DNA of 64,000 nt from Rhizorhabdus wittichii RW1 (GTDB taxonomy: Bacteria > Pseudomonadota > Alphaproteobacteria > Sphingomonadales > Sphingomonadaceae), in the NCBI GenBank assembly GCA_000016765.1, contig CP000699.1, positions 1,984,001-2,048,000 on the forward strand. The letters run 5' to 3'. Below are positions 51,643-59,893 of the stretch, piece by piece. A program made the translations under genes and the position numbers. The notes beneath the pieces were generated by a model, which had not been told where the DNA came from, did not search any database, and was given only the letters and a program-made list of their open reading frames with translations. Every line of letters starts with the position of its first letter. Positions within the stretch are counted from its first letter, which is position 1.

Positions 51643-53132
51643 TTCCGAAACTCCGAACGGACCGGCCGGCCCGGCCGCACGTCGGGCACCAGTGCACCCT
51701 GGTCGACGACGAGTACGCCGTTGACCATCACGTAACGGAAACCTTCGGACGGGCGAGCCGCATCGCCATAGGCGGCCTTCGCGCCGACCGTGGCCGGATC
51801 GAACAGGACGATGTCGGCGTCGGCGCCCGCCTGGAGCCGCCCCTTGCGGCGCATCGCCGGCACGAAGGCCTCGAGCCGCTGTGCCGGCATCAGCGCCATC
51901 TTGCGGATCGCCTCGCTCCAGCCCAGCACCCCGGTCTCGCGGACATAATGGCCCAGCACGCGCGCGAAGGTGCCCGCCGATCGCGGATGGCTGTTGGCCC
52001 CCGCGATATTGCCGCCGTCGCTGGCGACGAGGACCGGCGGGTCGCGCAGCAGCGCGGCGATCGTCGCCTCGCTGTTCATGTGCATGATCACGCCGTCGTC
52101 GCCGGTGCCGCTGCGCAGCGCGTCGAACTCGGCCTGGGTCAGGCGCTTGCCGGTGCTGCGCGACTGGAGGTCGCCGACCCCGACGCCCCAGCGCTTCTCC
52201 CAGCCCGGATCGAAGATGACGCTGCGGATCGAATCGACCGATCCGTCCCAGGGATAGGTCTCGGTCGACACGTCGACGCCATGCGCCTTCGCCTCGCGCA
52301 TCAGCCGCGTCATCAGCGGCGCGTCGGACATCGCCATGCTGTTGATGTGGACGACATGGACGCAGGCGCCGGTGATCGCCGCGTTGGCGATGCTCTCCTG
52401 CACCGATTCGAGCGTGCTGTCGGGCTCGACCAGGCTGCCGTAGCGGACATGGGTGAAGACGCAGGTGCGCATCCGCCCGGCGACGCGGGTGACGTCGAGC
52501 ATCTCCTTATGGGTGATGCCGGGCGCATATTGGGTGCCGCTGCCGATCCCGATCGCGCCGGCGCGCAGCCCCTCCTCCAGCAAGGGCGCGAGACGGCCAT
52601 ATTGGGCGTCGGGGATCGGCCGGTCGATCTCCTCCCCGGCGAAGAAGGCCTCGGGCTTGTCGAGCGCGACGAGCCCCTCGGCGCCGCCGCCCTTCTGGAG
52701 GAAATAGCGGATCGGGGTATGGCCGACGCTGGTGCCGTAGTTGAGCAGCTCGCGCCCCGCGCGCTTCGCATACCAGCGGTCGACCGGATAGGCGCCGATC
52801 TCCAGTTCCAGCCGGGTGGTGACGCCGTCCCGCGCCTGATAGCCCGCCGTCTCCTGGTTGGTCGCGTGCGAGTGGAGGTCGATGAAGCCCGGCGCCGCGA
52901 TCAGCCCACGCGCGTCGATCGTCCGCCGCCCCTCGATCGGCGCGACGGTGACGGCGGTGATCCGGTCGCCGTCGATCGCGATGTTGCGCACCGCGTCGAG
53001 CCCGCTTTCCGGATCGATCGCCCGCGCGCCGATATAGACGACGTCATGGACGGCCGCCGCCGCCGGACGGCCGGCGAGCGACAGCGCCGCCATCGCCGCC
53101 AGCGCGATCATCCTTGCGGGGACAGGCCTCAA
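51639..53132 (-). CDS. exported N-acyl-D-amino-acid deacylase (D-aminoacylase family)
   Basis: A 497-aa amidohydrolase-superfamily enzyme releasing D-amino acids from N-acyl-D-amino acids. Metal residues appear in DLHSHATNQ, TCVFTHVRYG, VHVVHINSMA and LVASDGG. A TTG start at 53132 is preferred: it follows GGAGGG by 5 nt, overlaps the receptor stop (TTGA) and supplies the basic residues (RPVPAR) of a proper signal peptide; the ATG at 53111 has no spaced ribosome site. It is therefore probably periplasmic. It sits between the receptor and DgcN. Confidence 0.9.
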   Translation of the reverse strand: MRPVPARMIALAAMAALSLAGRPAAAAVHDVVYIGARAIDPESGLDAVRNIAIDGDRITAVTVAPIEGRRTIDARGLIAAPGFIDLHSHATNQETAGYQARDGVTTRLELEIGAYPVDRWYAKRAGRELLNYGTSVGHTPIRYFLQKGGGAEGLVALDKPEAFFAGEEIDRPIPDAQYGRLAPLLEEGLRAGAIGIGSGTQYAPGITHKEMLDVTRVAGRMRTCVFTHVRYGSLVEPDSTLESVQESIANAAITGACVHVVHINSMAMSDAPLMTRLMREAKAHGVDVSTETYPWDGSVDSIRSVIFDPGWEKRWGVGVGDLQSRSTGKRLTQAEFDALRSGTGDDGVIMHMNSEATIAALLRDPPVLVASDGGNIAGANSHPRSAGTFARVLGHYVRETGVLGWSEAIRKMALMPAQRLEAFVPAMRRKGRLQAGADADIVLFDPATVGAKAAYGDAARPSEGFRYVMVNGVLVVDQGALVPDVRPGRPVRSEFRK

Positions 53133-55267
53133 AAATCCCTCCGCACCGAAATGGTGAAGCTGCGCGGTTCGCCGACGACATTGCCGTAGAACAGCGTCTG
53201 ATAGTTGTTGATGTAATATTTCTTGTCGAACAGGTTCTTGAGGTTGAGCTGCAACCGCCATCCGTCGAAGCTGTAGCCGGCCGAGGCGTCGACCAGCGTG
53301 TAGGACGCGATGTCGCGGGTCGATCCGTCATAGGCGGTGTTCACCGAACCGACATAGCGGGCGCCGCCGCCGAGCAGCAGGCCGTTGTCGAACATGTAGC
53401 TGGTGAACAGGCTCGCCGTCGTCTTCGGCAGGAAGGTGACGGTCGTGCCGATCAGCGTCGGATCGTCGTCCTCGCGGATCTTCGGATCGAGCAGGCTCAG
53501 GCCCGCATTGACCTGCCAGCCGCGGACGATCTCGCCCACCGCCTGCAATTCCAGGCCGCGGTGGCGCACCTCGCCGATCGCCTTGTAGCGGTCGATCAGG
53601 TTGACGGTCTGGTCGTAGCGCGCCTGGTTCGCCTGGCGCACGTCGAACAGCGCGCCGCTCAGCAGCAGGCGCCGGTCGGACGAGACATATTTGACGCCCA
53701 GTTCATATTGCTCGCCCGATAGCGGCGCGAGCACGTTGCCGGCGGTGTCGATGAACAGCTGCGGCTGGAAGGATTCGCTGTAGGACGCATAGATGTTGAG
53801 CCCCTTGACCGGCTCCAGCGTCGCGGCGAGGCGCAGGCTGGTCTGGCTGTCGCCGCTGAAGTCCTGGCGCGGGCCGGTGCCCGATCGCTTGGTCACGTCG
53901 GGCTTGGACCAGGAGATGCCGCCGAGCAGGGTGAGCGGCTCCGCGACCTTGATGTCGGCCTGGCCCGAGAGCGTCAGGTAGCGCAGCCGCCGCCCCAGCG
54001 CATAGGCATAGCCCGGATATTGTGCGGCGTTGAGCGCCGCCTCGATCGCCGGGATGCCGTCGAAGATATTGGCCATGTCGTTGGGCAGGTCGGGCACCAG
54101 CCCGTTCGACTGGGTCCGATAGTCCTGATAATTGGCGGCGACGGTGACGAAGCTGCCGGCAAGGCCGAGATCGTCGAGCTTGTAGAGGCTCGACAGCCCG
54201 GCGCTGAACGATTCCTGGTCGTTCTTGGTGTAGCGCTGCGCCGCGAGGAAGAAGTCGCCATTCGGTTGCAGGTCGAAGCCGAAGCCCGACTGGCCGGTGG
54301 TGTTGTAATAGAGATAATTGAGCTTGAGGCTGACCGACCAGGCCGACGACGGCTCCCAGTTCAGACCGCCATTGACCCGCTTGACGCGGGTGACGATGTC
54401 GAAGTCCCCCGATCCGATGAAGAAGGAGCGGCCGACCGGCGCGGGCGATCCGTCGGGCAGGGTCGGGATGCCGTCGAACGGGGTGCGCCGATAATGTTCG
54501 TAGCCGCCATGGAGATAGCCGCTCAGCGTATCGGTCAGGTCGGCGTCGAGCCCGAGATAGGCGACCGTCTTGGCCGAATCGACGCGCTTCATGAAGCTGC
54601 CCGCCTCCTCATGCGCGGCGACGCCGATCGCGCGGATCGTTCCGGCCTCGTTGAGCGCGCCCGCGACCTGCCCCTCAGCGCGCCAGCGGCCCCATGATCC
54701 GCCCAGCACCTGGACATAGGACGGCGTGTCGGCCCGCGCGCTCTTGGTCACCTGGTTGATGATGCCGCCCGGATTGGCCGCGCCATAGACCACCGAGGTC
54801 GGGCCCTTGACGATCTCCAGCCGTTCGAGCGTCGCGAAGTCGGGCTCGAAGTCGAGCAGGCCGACGTTGAGCCCGTCGATCGCGTTGCCCGAGGTGAAGC
54901 CGCGCAGCTTGACCACCGAGCCGAAGCCACCGGGATTGCCGTCGAACAGCGCGCCCGGCGTATATTGCGCGACCTCGCCCAGCGTCTTGATGTCGGTCGC
55001 CTTCAGGAAGTCCTGGTTCACCAGGCTGATCGACTGCGGCACCGACTCGATCGACAGCGGCAGGCCGGTGGTGCCGCTGGTGTCCTCGCTCAGATAGCGA
55101 TAGCCGGTGACGACGATGTCGCCGCCCGCCGCATCGGCCGGCTCGGGCGCCGTCTCCGCCTGCGCCGCGCCGGCCCAGAGGCCGACCGCGCCGATCGCCA
55201 GCAGCGACACCGACCATCCGGCCCGCTTCCTCATCCCCATGCCGTCGCACCGTCCGAGCGTCTTCAT
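53129..55267 (-). CDS. TonB-dependent siderophore/peptide receptor (FhuA-like)
   Basis: A 712-aa outer-membrane receptor. Signal peptide (about 11-38), TonB box DIVVTGYRY, plug with RLEIVKGPTSVVYGAANPGG, and a barrel ending in SISVRRDF-like aromatic strand (FTISVRRDF). Motif order fits the TonB-siderophore subfamily, which also includes peptide importers. It is the first gene of the five-gene overlapping operon ending at 47664, divergent from the RpiR regulator. A role in importing D-Glu-containing peptides or a chelator derived from them is inferred from neighbours only. Confidence 0.92.
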   Translation of the reverse strand: MKTLGRCDGMGMRKRAGWSVSLLAIGAVGLWAGAAQAETAPEPADAAGGDIVVTGYRYLSEDTSGTTGLPLSIESVPQSISLVNQDFLKATDIKTLGEVAQYTPGALFDGNPGGFGSVVKLRGFTSGNAIDGLNVGLLDFEPDFATLERLEIVKGPTSVVYGAANPGGIINQVTKSARADTPSYVQVLGGSWGRWRAEGQVAGALNEAGTIRAIGVAAHEEAGSFMKRVDSAKTVAYLGLDADLTDTLSGYLHGGYEHYRRTPFDGIPTLPDGSPAPVGRSFFIGSGDFDIVTRVKRVNGGLNWEPSSAWSVSLKLNYLYYNTTGQSGFGFDLQPNGDFFLAAQRYTKNDQESFSAGLSSLYKLDDLGLAGSFVTVAANYQDYRTQSNGLVPDLPNDMANIFDGIPAIEAALNAAQYPGYAYALGRRLRYLTLSGQADIKVAEPLTLLGGISWSKPDVTKRSGTGPRQDFSGDSQTSLRLAATLEPVKGLNIYASYSESFQPQLFIDTAGNVLAPLSGEQYELGVKYVSSDRRLLLSGALFDVRQANQARYDQTVNLIDRYKAIGEVRHRGLELQAVGEIVRGWQVNAGLSLLDPKIREDDDPTLIGTTVTFLPKTTASLFTSYMFDNGLLLGGGARYVGSVNTAYDGSTRDIASYTLVDASAGYSFDGWRLQLNLKNLFDKKYYINNYQTLFYGNVVGEPRSFTISVRRDF

Positions 55268-55373
55268 CGCACACCCCCATCATAGGTTGAATCCGGGAGG
55301 GCCCTCCCGGCCCTCGCCTCGCGCGCACCTTCCCGGCGTCTCGCGAACGGGTGCATTAGGTCCTCATGACATA

Positions 55374-55390
55374 TTTCTGTCAATTGATAG
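55374..55390. promoter_or_regulatory. putative RpiR operator, site 1
   Basis: TTTCTGTCAATTGATAG lies between the divergent receptor and RpiR genes. Its reverse complement differs by one base from the element at 56454-56470 in front of dgcA. Nearby AAAACTGTCA (55401-55410) adds a related half-site. A shared site at two promoters of one locus is best explained by the local RpiR regulator. Confidence 0.6.
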
Positions 55391-55447
55391 TTTATACTAG
55401 AAAACTGTCATACACCGGATTAATATTCTCGCCGGAGGAGCGACGCG

Positions 55448-56377
55448 ATGACCGACAATGCAAGGAAGCCGGGCGAGCAGGCCCCGACGATCCCGAACGT
55501 GCCCTTGCTGCGGCGGCTACAGGCCGGGCTCGACGGCTATACCGCGGCCGAGCGCGCGGTGGCCGGGCACATCGTCGCCCATTACGGGACGCTCGCCTTC
55601 GAGACGGCGGAGTCGCTCGCGACAAAGGTAGGGGTGAGCGAGATCACCATCGGCCGCTTCGCCCGCAAGCTGGGCTTCCGCAACTTCAAGGCGCTCAAGA
55701 ACGAGCTCAAGGACGCCACCGTCCAGGCGATGCCCTGGCTGATCGGCGAGGAGCTCGCCGAGTTCGTCGAATCGCCGGGCGAGCCGAGCGACCGCGACGG
55801 CAACCGCCAGCGCGAGATGAACGCGCTGCTCGCGGTCTACCGCCTCGCCGAGACGCCGGGCTGGGCGGCGGCGGCCAGGCTGCTCGCCCAGGCGCGCACC
55901 GTCCAGATCGCCGGCTTCCAGACCGAACGGGGGATCGCCACGCTGCTGGCAAACCACCTCCAGTTCATGCGCGACGGGGTGCGGCTGGTCGATCTCGGCG
56001 CGGGCAATTATGCCGACATATTCGCGACCGACACCAGCGACACGTGCCTGGTCGTGATCGATATCCGCCGCTATTCGCGCCAGTCCTATCTGGTCGCCGA
56101 GCAGGCCAGCCAGCAGGGCATTCCGCTGATCGTGCTGACCGACCTGTTCTGCGACTGGGCGCAGCGCTTCACCCCGCATGTGCTGGCGGTGCCGACGCAG
56201 ACGGGGCTGTTCTGGAGCTCGCCGGTGGCGCTGGTCTGCGCCGCCAACCTGCTCGTCAACGACGTCATCAAGCTGATCGGTCCCGGCGTCGAGCAACGGC
56301 TGGAACAGCTCACCCGGCTCCACCAGAGCTTCACCGGCTATGTCGGCCACCAGCCGCCGAGGCCGAAGCTGCCCTGA
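55448..56377 (+). CDS. RpiR/MurR-family transcriptional regulator
   Basis: A 309-aa regulator: an N-terminal HTH_6 domain (LAFETAESLATKVGVSEITIGRFARKLGFRNFKALKNELK, residues about 50-95) and a C-terminal SIS-like domain (RTVQIAGFQTERGIATLLANHLQ, then TCLVVIDIRRYSRQ and GIPLIVLTD). Family members bind phosphosugars such as MurNAc-6-phosphate, although several control amino-acid and D-amino-acid genes. It is divergent from the receptor operon and immediately before dgcA. GGAGGAG precedes the ATG. Confidence 0.93.
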   Translation: MTDNARKPGEQAPTIPNVPLLRRLQAGLDGYTAAERAVAGHIVAHYGTLAFETAESLATKVGVSEITIGRFARKLGFRNFKALKNELKDATVQAMPWLIGEELAEFVESPGEPSDRDGNRQREMNALLAVYRLAETPGWAAAARLLAQARTVQIAGFQTERGIATLLANHLQFMRDGVRLVDLGAGNYADIFATDTSDTCLVVIDIRRYSRQSYLVAEQASQQGIPLIVLTDLFCDWAQRFTPHVLAVPTQTGLFWSSPVALVCAANLLVNDVIKLIGPGVEQRLEQLTRLHQSFTGYVGHQPPRPKLP

Positions 56378-56403
56378 CTCTGCGGGACACCGCCGGTGAA
56401 GAC

Positions 56404-56432
56404 GATCATCCCGGACCTGACCCGGGATGATC
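56404..56432. terminator. perfect 11-bp hairpin after the RpiR gene
   Basis: GATCATCCCGG and CCGGGATGATC form a perfect stem with a 7-nt loop, 27 nt after the RpiR stop. It may end the RpiR transcript. Its core (ATCCCGGACCTGACCCGGGAT) resembles a palindromic repeat dispersed in alphaproteobacterial genomes, so it may also be a mobile intergenic repeat. Confidence 0.5.
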
Positions 56433-56453
56433 ATGTTAGTTTATTGTCATAAT

Positions 56454-56470
56454 CTATCAATAGACAGAAA
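56454..56470. promoter_or_regulatory. putative RpiR operator, site 2
   Basis: CTATCAATAGACAGAAA lies 25 nt upstream of the dgcA start and equals the reverse complement of site 1 (55374-55390) except for one base. A further TTGATAGTTT follows at 56479-56488, as also occurs right after site 1. It supports co-regulation of dgcA with the divergent operon. Confidence 0.6.
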
Positions 56471-56494
56471 TCCCGTCTTTGATAGTTTCCGGCG

Positions 56495-57559
56495 ATGATG
56501 CCGATCGATGTCGATTCCGCGCTGGCCGCCCTCCAGCCCTGCCGTCCGACGCTGGACGCGCGCTGCGTGAAGCTGCCGCTGCGCGAGCCGTTCCGGATCA
56601 GCGACCATGTCTTCCACGAGGTCGAGACCGTCGTCGTCCGGCTCGAAGCCGACGGCCATGCCGGGCGGGGCGAGGCGGCGGGGGTCTTCTATCTGGGCGA
56701 CGAGCCCGCCGGCATGCTGCGCACGATCGCCGAAGCGCGCGGCTGGATCGAGCAGGGGATCGACCATGCCACGATCGCCGATCGCCTGCCGCCGGGCGGC
56801 GCGCGCAACGCGCTCGACTGCGCGCTGTGGGACCTGCAGGCGCGGCGGGCCGGGCGCCCCGTCTGGCATCTGCTCGGCATGGCGCCGCCGCGCCCGCTGC
56901 TCACCACCTTCACGATCGGCAAGGCCGCGCCCGCCGTCATGGCCGCCGCGGCGCTGGCCTATGCGGAGGCGCGCGCGATCAAGATCAAGCTGGGTGGCGA
57001 CGGCGAGGATGCCGATCGCATCCGCGCGGTGCGCGCGGCCCGGCCCGACGTCTGGCTGGGCGTCGACGCCAATCGCGGCCTGACGCCGGATCGGCTGGCG
57101 CGGCTCCTCCCCGCGCTGGCCGACGCCGACGTCCGGCTCGTCGAGCAGCCCTTCCCGGTGGGGGAGGACGCGCAGCTCGCGGCGTTCGACCTCCCCTTCC
57201 CCGTCGCCGCCGACGAGAGCGTCCAGACCCTCGACGACCTCGACCGGCTCGCCCGCTTCTACCAGGTCGTCAACATCAAGCTCGACAAGTGCGGCGGCCT
57301 GACCGAGGCGCTGCGCATGGCGGAGCGCGCCCATGCGCTCGGCCTGTCGGTCATGGTCGGCAACATGATCGGCAGCTCCCTGGCGATGGCCCCCGCCTAT
57401 CTGGTCGGCCAATATTGCGCGGTCGTCGACCTCGACGGCCCCGTCTTCCTGAAGGCCGATCCCTCCCCCTCCGTCCGCTATCGCGACGGCCTCATCGACT
57501 GCCCCGGAACCGTCTGGGGCGGTCAACCTACTTCGGGACAATCGTCATGCTCGACCTGA
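56495..57559 (+). CDS. dgcA: N-acetyl-D-glutamate racemase (DgcA), enolase superfamily
   Basis: A 354-aa muconate-lactonising/dipeptide-epimerase-type enzyme. The capping domain starts with LPLREPFRISDHVFHEVETVVV. The barrel has the catalytic pair K-x-K (IKIKLGG), metal ligands in VDANRG, VEQPFP and ADESVQ, and the second catalytic Lys in NIKLDKCGG. Relatives epimerise L-Ala-D/L-Glu; paired with DgcN the best reading is racemisation of N-acetyl-D-Glu. An L-Ala-D/L-Glu epimerase activity on muropeptides remains an alternative. Two adjacent ATGs open the gene; the ribosome site is weak. Confidence 0.87.
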   Translation: MMPIDVDSALAALQPCRPTLDARCVKLPLREPFRISDHVFHEVETVVVRLEADGHAGRGEAAGVFYLGDEPAGMLRTIAEARGWIEQGIDHATIADRLPPGGARNALDCALWDLQARRAGRPVWHLLGMAPPRPLLTTFTIGKAAPAVMAAAALAYAEARAIKIKLGGDGEDADRIRAVRAARPDVWLGVDANRGLTPDRLARLLPALADADVRLVEQPFPVGEDAQLAAFDLPFPVAADESVQTLDDLDRLARFYQVVNIKLDKCGGLTEALRMAERAHALGLSVMVGNMIGSSLAMAPAYLVGQYCAVVDLDGPVFLKADPSPSVRYRDGLIDCPGTVWGGQPTSGQSSCST

Positions 57560-59151
57560 GATTCTCGCTGGCCCTGCTCGCCCTGCTGCCGCTGCCCGCC
57601 GCCGCGACGCCGCCGCCGCGCGCCGCCCAATGGTTCGCCGATGTCGCCGCGATCGCCGACGACGCCAATGAAGGCCGCGCGACGGGATCGCGGGGCCATC
57701 TGCGCGCCGCCGATTATGTCGAGCGTCGCTTCCGCGCGATCGGCCTCGCGCCCGCCGGCGAGCATGGCGGCTTCCGCCAGCAGGTCGCGCTCGAGGAGCA
57801 ACGCATCGATTATGCGCGCTCGCATGCCGAGCTGACCGATGCGCAAGGCAAGGCCGTCCCGCTCGCGCTCGGCAGCGACATGCTGATCGCCGCCTGGGCC
57901 GCGCCCCGCCCCGCCAGGGTCGACGCGCCGCTGGTCTTCCTGGGCTATGGCCTGCACCTGCCCGAGCAGGGGCATGACGATTTCGCCGGCGTCGACCTGA
58001 AAGGGAAGATCGCGGTGGTGATCGGCGGCGGCCCCGCCGGCATCGCCGGCCCGATCAAGGCGAGCAACCGGTCGGAGCGCAGCAGGCTGCTCGCGGCGGC
58101 GGGCGCGGTCGGCGTCATCGCGCTCACCTCGCCCCGGCAGATCGAGATCCCATGGGAGCGCCAGACGCTGCTGGCGCGGCAGGGGGACATGTACCTCGCC
58201 GACGCCGCGCTGCGCGACGTGCCCGACGATTTCTTCCTGGCGAGCGTCGATCCCGCCGCCGCCGAGACGCTGTTCGCCGGCAGCGGCCACAGCTTCGCCG
58301 AACTCGCGGCCGCCTCCGACGCATCGGCGCCGGTGCCGGTCTTCGCCCTGCCGGTCCGGCTCCGGGCGACGATCGCCGCCGAGCGGCGCCGGCTGGTCTC
58401 GCCCAACCTCGTCGCGCGGCTCGACGGCAGCGATCCGGCGCTCCGGGACGAACATGTCGTCGTCTCCGCGCATCTCGACCATGTCGGCATCGGGCCGGCG
58501 ATCGACGGCGACGCCATCTACAACGGCGCGATCGACGACGGCTCGGGCGTGGCGACGGTGCTCGACATCGCCGCGCGCGTCGCCGCCGGCGAACGGCCGA
58601 AGCGATCGATGCTGTTCCTGATCGTCACCGCCGAGGAGCCGGGCCTGCTCGGCTCGACCTATTTCGCCCGGAAGCCGACCGTGCCGGCCGAGGGCCTGAT
58701 CGCCGATCTCAATTTCGACGTGCTGCTGCCGCTCTGGCCGCTGACCACGATCCTCGCCCAGGGCGACGGGGAAAGCAGCCTCGGCGACCAGGCGCGCGAG
58801 GTCGCGGCGCGGCACGGCCTGGCGCTGGTCCCCGATCCGCTGCCCAACCGGAACAGCTTCGTCCGCACCGACCAGTACAGCTTCGTGCGCGCCGGCATCC
58901 CGGCGCTCGCGTTCAAATTCGGCTTCGCGCCGGGCACCGAGGCGTTCCGGCTGGAGGGCGCGTGGCGCGCGACCCGCTACCATGCCCCGAACGACGATAT
59001 CCGTCAGCCGGGGCTTCGACCGGAGGAGATGGTGCGGTTCGACGACTATGCCGCCGACGTCGCGATCGCGGTCGCCAATGCGCCAGCGCGGCCGCGCTGG
59101 CTCGACGGAAGCGTCTTCAAGCGCTTCGCGCGCGGCTATGCGGTGAGGTAG
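57547..59151 (+). CDS. exported M28-family zinc metallopeptidase with PA domain
   Basis: A 534-aa aminopeptidase. Signal peptide about 1-22; PA-like insert about 130-290 (VFLGYGLHLPEQGHDDF, IAVVIGGGPAG); zinc ligands in SAHLDHVG, NGAIDDGSG, TAEEPGLLG, DLNFDVL and YHAPNDD. Such enzymes trim N-terminal residues from peptides in the periplasm. The ATG at 57547 overlaps the dgcA end by 13 nt, so it is co-translated with dgcA and supports peptide use as the theme of the locus. It converges with the TetR gene, overlapping by 16 nt. Confidence 0.92.
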   Translation: MLDLRFSLALLALLPLPAAATPPPRAAQWFADVAAIADDANEGRATGSRGHLRAADYVERRFRAIGLAPAGEHGGFRQQVALEEQRIDYARSHAELTDAQGKAVPLALGSDMLIAAWAAPRPARVDAPLVFLGYGLHLPEQGHDDFAGVDLKGKIAVVIGGGPAGIAGPIKASNRSERSRLLAAAGAVGVIALTSPRQIEIPWERQTLLARQGDMYLADAALRDVPDDFFLASVDPAAAETLFAGSGHSFAELAAASDASAPVPVFALPVRLRATIAAERRRLVSPNLVARLDGSDPALRDEHVVVSAHLDHVGIGPAIDGDAIYNGAIDDGSGVATVLDIAARVAAGERPKRSMLFLIVTAEEPGLLGSTYFARKPTVPAEGLIADLNFDVLLPLWPLTTILAQGDGESSLGDQAREVAARHGLALVPDPLPNRNSFVRTDQYSFVRAGIPALAFKFGFAPGTEAFRLEGAWRATRYHAPNDDIRQPGLRPEEMVRFDDYAADVAIAVANAPARPRWLDGSVFKRFARGYAVR

Positions 59152-59720
59152 CCGGTCGAGAGGCGGACCATCGAGTCGATGAATTCCTGGTCCGTCATCC
59201 CCGCCGGATTTTCGAGGATGTAGCGCCGCATGTTGGCGAGAACGGCGATTTCTAGGATGATCAGCGCCTGTTCGATATCCTCGACGACGATCTCGTCGCG
59301 ATGCTGTTCGAGCAGCGCCCGGTTGGTGGAGTGGGTGAACTTCTCGACCGAGAGGTTCTTGGTGAGCTCGACCAGCTCGGGCGTCTGCTTCGAGATGCTG
59401 TAGAGCAGCACCTTGTTCTCGCGGAACTGGTGCAGCAGATATTCGTAGGTGGCGCGGCTCGCCTGCTCCAGCGGCAGCTCGATCGATTCGCGCAGCACCG
59501 CCCGCGTCCCGTTGGCGATCCGCGAGACGGTCTGCTCGATCAGCGCCGAGATGATCGCGTCCTTGTTCGGGAAATATTGATAAAGCGAGCCGATGCTCGC
59601 CCCCGCCTTCTCCGCGATGTAGTTGGTCGTCGCCTTCTCATAGCCCTCGTTCAGGACGATGATCTCGGCGGCCTCCAGGATCGCGTCCGAGGTCACCTTC
59701 GCCCGGCTTTGGATCGGCAT
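59136..59720 (-). CDS. TetR-family transcriptional regulator
   Basis: A 194-aa repressor with an N-terminal helix-turn-helix (AILEAAEIIVLNEGYEKATTNYIAEKAGASIGSLYQYFPNKDAII) and an all-helical ligand domain. A TTG at 59732 would add four residues; neither start has an ideal ribosome site. It is the last gene on the strand of the ring-degradation operon, 173 nt after the extradiol dioxygenase, and is the obvious candidate repressor. A 10-bp palindrome (AAGACGTCTT, 59751-59760) lies 30 nt upstream and could be its site. Its stop overlaps the M28 gene end. Confidence 0.9.
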   Translation of the reverse strand: MPIQSRAKVTSDAILEAAEIIVLNEGYEKATTNYIAEKAGASIGSLYQYFPNKDAIISALIEQTVSRIANGTRAVLRESIELPLEQASRATYEYLLHQFRENKVLLYSISKQTPELVELTKNLSVEKFTHSTNRALLEQHRDEIVVEDIEQALIILEIAVLANMRRYILENPAGMTDQEFIDSMVRLSTGYLTA

Positions 59721-59750
59721 CTTCCGTCGCAATGCTCAAACCCTTGTTTT

Positions 59751-59760
59751 AAGACGTCTT
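59751..59760. promoter_or_regulatory. 10-bp palindrome upstream of the TetR gene
   Basis: AAGACGTCTT is a perfect palindrome in the 173-nt gap before the TetR gene. It is short and could occur by chance, but TetR operators are palindromic and usually lie here. Confidence 0.3.
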
Positions 59761-59834
59761 CCCAGTTGTCGCGTTGTGTATTTTGGCATGGTGACGATTG
59801 CAATCCGGCTTCCCGCCGGCCGGACGACGATCGA

Positions 59835-59861
59835 CGCCCGCCCCCGGCGGGAGGGCGGGCG
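59835..59861 (-). terminator. GC-only hairpin after the ring-degradation genes
   Basis: CGCCCGCCC and GGGCGGGCG form a perfect 9-bp stem with a 9-nt loop, starting 32 nt after the extradiol dioxygenase stop. It would be very stable. No T-run follows on the minus strand, so it may slow polymerase or protect RNA rather than end transcription. Confidence 0.4.
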
Positions 59862-59893
59862 CGCTGCGATCGGACCCGGGGTCCCCGCGCCGG

